Source: CAZJKE01 sp964546585 (GTDB lineage: Bacteria > Planctomycetota > Phycisphaerae > Phycisphaerales > SM1A02). From it: a DNA stretch of 8,462 nt. The stretch covers positions 1 to 8,462 of the forward strand of contig CAZJKE010000054.1 in NCBI GenBank assembly GCA_964546585.1, written 5' to 3'. The first letter of the stretch is position 1, and each line of letters starts with the position of its first letter. Under the pieces are notes generated by a model. It did not search any database. It saw nothing but the letters and a program-made list of their open reading frames with translations, and was not told where the DNA came from. Shown here piece by piece: positions 1-6,433 of this stretch. A program made the position numbers and the translations under genes.

Positions 1-2
1 TG

Positions 3-25
3 TTTCCGCAGGGGTGCAGCGGAAA
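3..25 (-). terminator. Inverted repeat downstream of acs, possible terminator
   Basis: TTTCCGC (3-9) and GCGGAAA (19-25) form a perfect seven-pair stem with a nine-base loop. It lies about 86 bases past the acs stop, so it could end the transcript on the minus strand. The window ends just beyond the stem, so a U-run cannot be checked. The remaining 85 or so bases (26-110) hold no feature I can support. Confidence 0.3.
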
Positions 26-110
26 GGCATGGTCCTTTGGGGCCCGACGAGGCGTTGGGGGCAACTACTATGAGATATGCGTGGCAGGTACCGGGGTGGG
101 CGGTGGCGGA

Positions 111-2087
111 TCACTCGTCATCGCGAAGACGGGCGAGAACGGAGAAGTCCTCAAGCGTCGTGACATCCTGATTCGAGTCAGTACCCGCAGCCACATCACG
201 AAGCAATCGCCGCATGATCTTCCCGCTCCGAGTCTTTGGCAGCGCATCGGTGAAACGGATGAGATCCGGCTTAGCAATCGCGCCAATCTCGCCCGCAATG
301 TGCGCCACCAAAGCTGTCTTCAACTCATCGCTCGCCTCAAAACTCGGCTCGAGCGTGCAGAATGCCGCGATTCCGGTGCCCTTGATCTCGTGCGGCATGC
401 CCACGACCGCGGCCTCGACAACCGCATCGTGACTGACCAGCGCAGACTCGACTTCCATCGTTCCGAGCCGGTGGCCGGACACATTGATGACATCGTCGAT
501 GCGCCCCATGATCCAGAAGTACCCACGATCATCCCGCCGTGCGCCATCGCCCGCGAGATACATTCCATCGATGCGGCCGAAGTAGGTATCGATGAATCGA
601 TCCCGATCGCCATAAATGCCCCGCAACATCGACGGCCACGGCTTCCGCACGACCAACAACCCACCCGTGTTGAGAGGCTGTTCCACACCATCGTCATTCA
701 CTACCGCAGCATCAATACCGAAGAAAGGCAGCGTGCACGAACCTGGCACCGTCGGCGTCGCGGCGGGAAGCGGCGTAATCATGTGTCCACCTGTTTCGGT
801 CTGCCACCATGTATCAACAATCGGACACTTCCCGTTACCGATCGTGTCCCGATACCACATCCACGCCTCCGGGTTGATGGGTTCGCCTACCGTGCCCAGC
901 AACGCCAGCGAGGAAAGGTCATGTTTCCGGGGATGCTCATCACCCCACTTCATGAACGCGCGGATCGCCGTCGGCGCCGTATAGAACTGCGTAACCTTGT
1001 GCCGCTCGACAATGTCCCAAAATCGATCAGACTCTGGATGGTTCGGTGCGCCTTCGTACATGACCGTCGGCACGCGATTGGGCAACACGCCGTAGATGAT
1101 GTAACTGTGCCCGGTAATCCAACCGACATCGGCGGTACACCAGTAGATCTGGCCGCAGTCCGGGCGAAGGTTGAACACCCACTTGCTCGTGAGATAGGTG
1201 TAAACCATGTACCCCCCAGTAGTGTGCATGATTCCCTTGGGACTGCCCGTCGATCCGCTGGTGTACAGCAGAAAGAGCATGTCCTCCGAGTCCATCTCCT
1301 CACACGGACAGTCCTCGGACGCTTCATCGCTCAGGTCGTGCCACCAATGGTCCCGTTCATCGCACCAGTTGATCTCGTTGTCGCAACGCCGCAGCACAAC
1401 AACATGATCAATGAGATCTGTCATGGTCGTAGCTTCGTCGACATTCGCCTTGAGCGGGACGACCTTGCCGCGCCGCCATGAACCGTCGCAGGTGATAACG
1501 ACGCGACTTTCCGCATCGTTCACGCGATCGGCAATGGCTTGTGATGAGAATCCGCCGAATATGACCGAGTGCGGCGCGCCGATCCGCGCACAAGCCAGCA
1601 CTGCAACCGCGAGTTCCGGCACCATTCCCATGTAGATGGTGACGACATCGCCCTTCTTCACGCCGAGTGACTTGAGCGAGTTGGCGCACCTGCACACCTC
1701 GGCGTGCAGGTCGTGATAACTCAGGTGCCTGACTTCTGGCCCGCCGTCGATCGGCTCACCCTCCCAGATGATTGCCGTGTCGTCACCGTGGCCGGAAGCG
1801 ATCTGCCGATCAACGCAGTTGTGGCAGACATTCGTCGTGCCTCCCACAAACCACTTCGTGTCCGGACAGTTCCACTCGCTGACCGTATCCCATCGCTCAA
1901 ACCAGTCGAGTTCGTCAGCTACCTCCGCCCAAAACGAATCTGGGTCGGCGATTGAACGCTCCCACATGGTTCGATAGGCGTCGATGCTCTCAATGTAGGC
2001 GCCACCGATGCGCTCGCCAAACGAGGCCGGTGGTTCGAATACACGGTCTTCCTGAAGGACTGATTCAATGTTGCCGCTGTCGGACAT
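111..2087 (-). CDS. acs: Acetyl-CoA synthetase (AMP-forming)
   Basis: The 658-residue protein is full length for Acs. It activates acetate with ATP to acetyl-AMP and then transfers acetyl to CoA, feeding acetate into central metabolism in the cytoplasm. Motifs of the acyl-adenylate family appear in order: the phosphate-binding loop YTSGSTGSPKG (275-285), DTWWQTETGG (425-434), GDGARRDDRGYFWIMGR (513-529), and the hinge and CoA-site segment DDVINVSGHRLGTMEVESAL (531-550). The Trp in WWQTETG is the residue that restricts the acyl pocket to acetate in characterised Acs. PKTRSGKIMRR (617-627) contains K623, the catalytic lysine which in other bacteria is switched off by acetylation. The ATG is supported by GGAGGT. 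It is the last gene on this strand in the window, 30 bases after rnr, and may share its transcript. A propionyl-CoA synthetase is less likely. Confidence 0.97.
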   Translation of the reverse strand: MSDSGNIESVLQEDRVFEPPASFGERIGGAYIESIDAYRTMWERSIADPDSFWAEVADELDWFERWDTVSEWNCPDTKWFVGGTTNVCHNCVDRQIASGHGDDTAIIWEGEPIDGGPEVRHLSYHDLHAEVCRCANSLKSLGVKKGDVVTIYMGMVPELAVAVLACARIGAPHSVIFGGFSSQAIADRVNDAESRVVITCDGSWRRGKVVPLKANVDEATTMTDLIDHVVVLRRCDNEINWCDERDHWWHDLSDEASEDCPCEEMDSEDMLFLLYTSGSTGSPKGIMHTTGGYMVYTYLTSKWVFNLRPDCGQIYWCTADVGWITGHSYIIYGVLPNRVPTVMYEGAPNHPESDRFWDIVERHKVTQFYTAPTAIRAFMKWGDEHPRKHDLSSLALLGTVGEPINPEAWMWYRDTIGNGKCPIVDTWWQTETGGHMITPLPAATPTVPGSCTLPFFGIDAAVVNDDGVEQPLNTGGLLVVRKPWPSMLRGIYGDRDRFIDTYFGRIDGMYLAGDGARRDDRGYFWIMGRIDDVINVSGHRLGTMEVESALVSHDAVVEAAVVGMPHEIKGTGIAAFCTLEPSFEASDELKTALVAHIAGEIGAIAKPDLIRFTDALPKTRSGKIMRRLLRDVAAGTDSNQDVTTLEDFSVLARLRDDE

Positions 2088-2094
2088 GGGTGTG

Positions 2095-2100
2095 ACCTCC
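2095..2100 (-). promoter_or_regulatory. Strong ribosome-binding site of acs
   Basis: GGAGGT on the minus strand, seven bases before the acs ATG, in the 30-base gap after rnr. It is the strongest Shine-Dalgarno match in the window, so acs does not need to rely on coupling to rnr. No terminator hairpin or clear promoter is seen in this gap. Confidence 0.8.
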
Positions 2101-2117
2101 GAGCCGCGATGATACCG

Positions 2118-4418
2118 TCAGCGGCCCTTGCGTCTCTTCTTTCCCTTGCGGCGAACAGTGTCACCGGAGGAACGCTCCTGGCCGGAGGCCCTGTCAGGCA
2201 TCGCGGTCAACCGAAGTTCCATCTCGCGAGTAGGTAGATCGATGGCAACGATCTGTGCCGTAACCTGATCGCCGATAGCGAGCACCGCGCCGCTTCGCTC
2301 GGCAATAACCTGACCCGTGCCTTGAATACGATTCCAGCGATCGGCCCGCGAGGATGACTGCCCCATTGATTCGAATTTCGCAAGGCCCTCTACCAGGAAT
2401 CGCTCAAGCGACACAAAGAGACCCGTTGCCAGAAAACCAGTCACGATGCCGAGGAATTCGTCGCCGAGATGGTGTTCGGAGAGGAATTGCAGCACGAGGA
2501 AATTGCGGAGTGATCGCTCCGCGTCCTCGGCGTTGCGTTCTGTCTCCGAACAATGCTGGCCGAGTTCCACGAGCTTCCCCTCGGCCAACACCCGCTTGTC
2601 ATCCATCAGTCGTTGTCCGAGTGCGCGTCGACCCTTGCCTCGCGGCACATTGGTTCCATTGTCGGTGTGGTCGAGGAATGCCTCAATGGCACGGTGGATG
2701 ATGAGATCGGGGTACCGCCGAATGGGGCTGGTGAAGTGGGCGTAGTGTTCGCTCGCGAGCGCAAAGTGGCCGACAATCGCGGGGCTGTAAATCGCACGAG
2801 TCAGCGTACGAAGCACTGCAAAGTGCACCGCACGCGCCGCGGGAGTCTCGGCCGTCGCTTGCAGGATTCGTTGGAGATCTTGCCGCGTCGGTTCCTCGGG
2901 AATGCCCAGCCCTACTGAACGGGCAAACAACTGGAGATCCTCCATGTCACCGAATTTCGGTTCTGGGTGAATGCGCCGGATGACCGGAACATCGAGCCCG
3001 GCGAACACTCTGGCGACCGCCTCGTTTGCCTCGACCATGAACATCTCGATGATGCGATGTGTGAAAGCATCGTCTTCTGGGTGCGCGTCAATGACATGTC
3101 CTTCGTCATCAAACTCCAACTCCACTTCCGGCAGCGCAAGTTCAATCATGCCGTCGCGGCGCCTGCGTTTGAGCAAGGTCCGTGCAAGTTCATTGGCCCG
3201 CCGCAGTGCGGCTGCCAGAGCATCCGTGTATTCCCCACTGGTCGCTGCATGGCTCCGAGCGGCCTTCAAGTCGCCGTCGATGACTGCCTGCGCTTCCAGA
3301 TAGGTAAACCGCTTCTCCGATCGGATCACCGTTCGCCGCAGGCGTTGGCCCAACACCCGGCCGCGTCGGTCGAACCGAATGAACACCGACTTTGCCCATC
3401 TACGGACTCCTTCCTGCAACGAACAAACACCGTTGGACAGAACTTCAGGAAGCATTGGCACAACATGCCGCGGAAGGTAGACGCTGTTGCCCCGCTCAGC
3501 GGCACATTGGTCCAGGGCGGATCCTGGAATGACAAACGATGCGACATCGGCGATATGCACGCCAAGTTCCCACTCGCCTCGCTCCTCGTCGAATGAAATA
3601 TCAATCGCGTCGTCGAAGTCGCGAGCATCTGGAGGATCAATCGTGAATATCAATCGGTCGGAGAGTTCTTCGCGATGTTCATCGCCAGAGTCTTCGAACG
3701 CAGTTGTTGCCTGACGAGCCTCATCCACCACCTCCTCCGGGAATGTGTCGGACAGTCCAAAGGCCAGCATGACCGCCTGGGTTTCGATGTCCGGCTTTCC
3801 AGCATCGCCAAGGACGCGGGTGATGACGCCCTCACCGTAATAGTCTTCCTCCGGGTAGTGAATCATCTCGAACGCCACCTTCTGATCAGCCTTCGCGTTC
3901 TTCGCACCCACATCTCGCACGATGACCGGATCGTGGAGTTCCCGGCCATCGGGCTGCACGAACCAAGCCTTGCCTCTCTTGAACAACGAACCGACGAACT
4001 CACTTCTTCCCCGCTGAAGGACTTCCTCGATACGACCAGCGCTTCCCCGTCCCTTCCATCGCCCCCCCTGCGACACGCTCGCCCTAACCGTATCCCCGCT
4101 CATAGCGTCACCGCATGCGCCGCGAGGAATGTACAGATCGCCTTCGCGATATTTCTGCGATGGCTGCACAAATCCGAATCCCTTCTTGTGCAGCCGGAGT
4201 TTTCCTGCAATTTCAGACGGCATCTTGGGGAGCCGCAGACGCTCGTCGTCGCCCTGTTCGATCAATCCTCGATCTCGTGCATCGACAACTGCTTTCTGGA
4301 AGAGATCTCGCTCCTCCGAGGAGACGCGAAGATCTCTCGCAATGTTCTGCTGCGTCTCGGGACGGTATCCCGGATGAGCCAAGTGATCGATCAGACGGCT
4401 GGTGTACCGCAATGGCAT
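2118..4418 (-). CDS. rnr: RNase R, 3'-5' exoribonuclease (RNB family)
   Basis: From the ATG at 4418 the protein has 766 residues, the normal range for RNase R (E. coli 813). Domains in order: an N-terminal winged-helix-like segment (about 1-65), two cold-shock/OB domains (about 68-115 and 141-205), the RNB catalytic domain (about 254-580), an S1 RNA-binding domain (about 650-736) and a short basic tail ending RRKGKKRRKGR. The catalytic motif IDPPDARDFDDAI has all four metal-binding aspartates, D261, D267, D269 and D270. HFTSPIRRYPDLIIHR (561-576) is also present. The enzyme degrades RNA processively from the 3' end; the S1 and basic tail help with structured RNA, including rRNA and mRNA decay intermediates. 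It starts one base after the FmdB-family stop. acs follows after 30 bases. RNase II is less likely, given the N-terminal domain, size and basic tail. Confidence 0.97.
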   Translation of the reverse strand: MPLRYTSRLIDHLAHPGYRPETQQNIARDLRVSSEERDLFQKAVVDARDRGLIEQGDDERLRLPKMPSEIAGKLRLHKKGFGFVQPSQKYREGDLYIPRGACGDAMSGDTVRASVSQGGRWKGRGSAGRIEEVLQRGRSEFVGSLFKRGKAWFVQPDGRELHDPVIVRDVGAKNAKADQKVAFEMIHYPEEDYYGEGVITRVLGDAGKPDIETQAVMLAFGLSDTFPEEVVDEARQATTAFEDSGDEHREELSDRLIFTIDPPDARDFDDAIDISFDEERGEWELGVHIADVASFVIPGSALDQCAAERGNSVYLPRHVVPMLPEVLSNGVCSLQEGVRRWAKSVFIRFDRRGRVLGQRLRRTVIRSEKRFTYLEAQAVIDGDLKAARSHAATSGEYTDALAAALRRANELARTLLKRRRRDGMIELALPEVELEFDDEGHVIDAHPEDDAFTHRIIEMFMVEANEAVARVFAGLDVPVIRRIHPEPKFGDMEDLQLFARSVGLGIPEEPTRQDLQRILQATAETPAARAVHFAVLRTLTRAIYSPAIVGHFALASEHYAHFTSPIRRYPDLIIHRAIEAFLDHTDNGTNVPRGKGRRALGQRLMDDKRVLAEGKLVELGQHCSETERNAEDAERSLRNFLVLQFLSEHHLGDEFLGIVTGFLATGLFVSLERFLVEGLAKFESMGQSSSRADRWNRIQGTGQVIAERSGAVLAIGDQVTAQIVAIDLPTREMELRLTAMPDRASGQERSSGDTVRRKGKKRRKGR

Positions 4419-4419
4419 G

Positions 4420-4719
4420 TCAGTCCTTCGAGGATGTCGATGTTTCCGACTTCCCAGAATCCCCCTTCTTTTTCTTGTCCTTGTCCTTCGGTTTCGACGC
4501 TTCCTTCTCCGCCTTTGCGCCCTTTCGATAGGAATCGCTGCGGTAGTCAGTCTCGTAGAACCCACTTCCCTTGAACATAACGCCCGCGCCGGTTCCAACA
4601 AGTCGCTTCAGTTTGAGCGTTTCGCACTCCGAACACTTTCGTTTCACAGGATCGCTCATCTGCTGGAACAGTTCGAATTCGTGGCCACAGTTGTTGCAGC
4701 GGTAGTCATAGGTCGGCAT
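4420..4719 (-). CDS. FmdB-family small zinc-ribbon protein
   Basis: The 99-residue protein begins MPTYDYRC and has two CxxC pairs, C8/C11 and C29/C32, spaced as in the FmdB zinc-ribbon family (also described as CxxC_CxxC_SSSS putative regulatory proteins). The segment FKGSGFYETDYRS (about 49-61) is the second family hallmark. The tail from about residue 66 is a Lys/Ser/Asp-rich, low-complexity, probably disordered extension. The name comes from a regulator linked to formamidase/amidase expression, but for most members the role is unknown, so no specific function is assigned. Four Cys ligands imply one bound zinc ion. It starts two bases after the grpE stop and ends one base before the rnr start, so it is tightly coupled to both. 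Its own ribosome-binding site is weak (GGTAGG). Confidence 0.93.
   Translation of the reverse strand: MPTYDYRCNNCGHEFELFQQMSDPVKRKCSECETLKLKRLVGTGAGVMFKGSGFYETDYRSDSYRKGAKAEKEASKPKDKDKKKKGDSGKSETSTSSKD
4424..4429 (-). promoter_or_regulatory. Ribosome-binding site that fixes the rnr start
   Basis: GAAGGA on the minus strand lies five bases before the ATG at 4418, inside the last codons of the FmdB-family gene. The rnr reading frame stays open upstream to 4601, but those extra codons overlap the zinc-ribbon gene and encode only an Arg-rich, non-family stretch. This site and the conserved start of the N-terminal domain support 4418. Confidence 0.75.
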
Positions 4720-4721
4720 TG

Positions 4722-5219
4722 TCAGCTGCCTACCGCAACCTTGGCCGGGCGGATCACAATGTCGCCCAACGAATACCCGGTCTGCATGACGGCGGCGATG
4801 TGGTCAGTCTCAACATCGGCCACATCCTGCCGCATCATCGCATCGTGCACTTCCGGATCGAATACATCACCAACTGCGGGCTCGATCAGACTCAGGCCAC
4901 AATCGGAGAGTCCACGAATGAGTTCGTCTCTCGCCATGGCGAATCCTTCCACGACCGGATCATCGCCGGCGTGTTCGATCGCCAGGTCAATTTGCTCAAG
5001 AGCAGGGAGAATGGACCGCACGACAGAAGCTATTCCGCTCGTGGCTGCGCGTGCCTCGTTCTCGACAGATCGGCGTTGGAAGTTCTTGAAGTCCGCCAGA
5101 GCGCGGATCCGCGATTCCTGTGCTTCCTCCAGTTCTCCACGAAGGCGATCTTCTTCCGAACCAGTGCCCTCTTGTTGATCCTCGGCCTGTTCGACCGGTT
5201 GGTCGTGTTCGGTCGTCAT
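4722..5219 (-). CDS. grpE: GrpE, nucleotide exchange factor for DnaK
   Basis: From the chosen ATG the protein has 165 residues. A charged, probably disordered start (1-25) leads into a helical, Glu/Arg-rich segment (about 22-60) containing RALADFKNFQRR, the long-helix signature of GrpE. The C-terminal beta-wing has FDPEVHDAM (120-128) and QTGYSLGDIVIRPAKVAV (146-163), the family signature. GrpE acts as a dimer that opens DnaK to release ADP, completing the DnaK-DnaJ cycle. The ATG at 5219 lies four bases after the dnaJ stop, with AAGGA 11 bases upstream. An alternative in-frame GTG at 5240 would add seven residues and overlap dnaJ; it has GGAGG 11 bases upstream, so the start is uncertain. 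The order dnaJ then grpE reverses the common grpE-dnaK-dnaJ order. Confidence 0.96.
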   Translation of the reverse strand: MTTEHDQPVEQAEDQQEGTGSEEDRLRGELEEAQESRIRALADFKNFQRRSVENEARAATSGIASVVRSILPALEQIDLAIEHAGDDPVVEGFAMARDELIRGLSDCGLSLIEPAVGDVFDPEVHDAMMRQDVADVETDHIAAVMQTGYSLGDIVIRPAKVAVGS

Positions 5220-5223
5220 CTGG

Positions 5224-6390
5224 TCACTTTTCCTTGTCACTTTGGCTGCCGCCTCCGGTCACAACATCCTTGATCTTCTCCCAGAACGATCCGTTGGCCT
5301 CGTTCACGGGCGTGTCTTCGGTTTCCGCATACTCGCTGAGCAGTGTTTTCTGTCTCTCAGTCAACTTGCGAGGCACGACGAGTCGGACGATGACGACCAT
5401 GTCACCCCTCTTCCCACTACGGAGATTGGGAAGACCGGCGCTGGCGATGCGAAAGAGTTCGTTGGTCTGGGTTCCCGCAGGAATCTCCAACTCGTGTGTG
5501 CCGTCAAGCGTATCGATTGTCACCGTCGCACCGATCGCAAGTTGCGTAAACGCGACGGGCTCGACGACGATCAGATTATCGCCATCGCGTTCGAACCGAT
5601 CATCGGGTTGAACGCGAATCACAACATGTAGATCACCCGGTGTGCCGCTGCCATCCGGCGACACCTCCGGGGGCGGCGGTTCGCCTTCACCGGTGACGCG
5701 AATGGCCTGCCCATCCGCGATGCCCGCTGGGATGCGAACAAGCAAACTGCGATGCACGGTTGCTCGGCCGTGTCCCCTGCAATCGTCGCACCGTTCCGTC
5801 ACGACCGTTCCGCGACCGCGGCATGTCGGGCAGGCGGAAACCATTCGGAACATGCCGCCGAGCCCCGCCTGTTGTACCTGTCCGTTACCGTTGCATGTCG
5901 TGCAGGTTTCCGGAGATGTTCCCGGCCGTGCGCCAGTCCCGCCACATGTGTCACATACATCCTGCCGATCGATCTCGACATCACACTCTGTTCCCGTAAG
6001 CACTTCCATCATTGATACGGTGACTTCGGTTTCCAAGTCGTAGCCGCGCTTCTGCTGCGGCCGTCCACGACCGGTCCTTCCGCCGAAACCACCGAGGATG
6101 TCCTCGAACATCGAGAAGATGTCTTCGACATGCATGGAGCGGAAGTCATGTCCCGGCCGGCTCCGCAGGCCTTCGTGTCCGTATTGGTCGTAGATGCGGC
6201 GGCGTTCCGTGCTCGACAGCACCTCATAAGCCTCTGCAGCTTCCTTGAACAACCTCTCGGCCTCTGGGTCACCGGGGTTGCGATCCGGGTGGTACTTCAT
6301 CGCGAGCCTTCTGTAGGCGCGCTTGACCTCGCTTCCATCGGCAGTTCGTTCGATGGAAAGGACTTCGTAGTAGTCTCGCGTGATTGTCAT
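5224..6390 (-). CDS. dnaJ: DnaJ (Hsp40), type I co-chaperone
   Basis: The 388-residue protein has the full type I DnaJ layout. The J domain at about 5-72 carries the HPD tripeptide (H34-P35-D36) that stimulates DnaK ATPase. A fairly short G/F-type region (about 77-115) contains a D-I-F motif and GGFGG. The zinc-binding domain has four CxxCxGxG modules starting at C146, C163, C187 and C201 (last one CRGHG). C-terminal substrate-binding domains follow, with a proline-rich insert (EGEPPPPEV) in the first. DnaJ delivers unfolded clients to DnaK in the cytoplasm. The ATG is preceded by GAGGT seven bases upstream, next to a hairpin described separately. The stop is four bases before the chosen grpE start, suggesting coupled translation. 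dnaK is not adjacent. Identification is secure. Confidence 0.98.
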   Translation of the reverse strand: MTITRDYYEVLSIERTADGSEVKRAYRRLAMKYHPDRNPGDPEAERLFKEAAEAYEVLSSTERRRIYDQYGHEGLRSRPGHDFRSMHVEDIFSMFEDILGGFGGRTGRGRPQQKRGYDLETEVTVSMMEVLTGTECDVEIDRQDVCDTCGGTGARPGTSPETCTTCNGNGQVQQAGLGGMFRMVSACPTCRGRGTVVTERCDDCRGHGRATVHRSLLVRIPAGIADGQAIRVTGEGEPPPPEVSPDGSGTPGDLHVVIRVQPDDRFERDGDNLIVVEPVAFTQLAIGATVTIDTLDGTHELEIPAGTQTNELFRIASAGLPNLRSGKRGDMVVIVRLVVPRKLTERQKTLLSEYAETEDTPVNEANGSFWEKIKDVVTGGGSQSDKEK

Positions 6391-6397
6391 GCCAATG

Positions 6398-6425
6398 ACC
6401 TCGCCATCGCTTCATGCGATAGCGA
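6398..6425 (-). promoter_or_regulatory. Hairpin overlapping the dnaJ ribosome-binding site
   Basis: The 43-base gap between groEL2 and dnaJ holds an inverted repeat. On the minus strand, 6425-6416 (TCGCTATCGC) pairs with 6410-6401 (GCGATGGCGA) around a five-base loop ATGAA. That is ten consecutive pairs, with one U-G wobble. The last two bases of the stem are also the first two of the dnaJ Shine-Dalgarno GAGGT (6402-6398), which lies seven bases before the ATG. An eight-base palindrome, CGGATCCG, lies directly upstream (6433-6426). No U-run follows, so it does not look like an intrinsic terminator. It could tune dnaJ translation, mark an RNA processing point or protect the upstream message; these roles are inferred. 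Confidence 0.6.
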
Positions 6426-6433
6426 CGGATCCG

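Noticed and set aside
1..73. Plus-strand frame open from the window edge to a TGA at 71-73, possible end of a convergent gene
   Set aside because: Only 23 codons are visible, with no recognisable motif, and two other plus frames are also open there; it cannot be judged.
81..1481. Long open frame of 466 codons on the plus strand, antisense to acs
   Set aside because: It is fully opposite a complete, motif-rich Acs, starts at GTG without a ribosome-binding site, and its translation shows no recognisable domain. Long antisense frames are common in GC-rich genes.
3675..4574. Plus-strand open frame of 299 codons opposite the 5' part of rnr and part of the FmdB-family gene
   Set aside because: It spans the antisense of two well-supported genes, has low-complexity composition and no family features; treated as a shadow.
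4419..4601. Upstream extension of RNase R by 61 residues with an Arg-rich stretch
   Set aside because: The extra codons are an out-of-frame reading of the Lys-rich tail of the FmdB-family gene. A ribosome-binding site and the normal N-terminal domain support the ATG at 4418.
6401..6425. groEL2-dnaJ hairpin read as an intrinsic terminator
   Set aside because: No U-run follows the stem on the minus strand, and the dnaJ ribosome-binding site and start come immediately after it.
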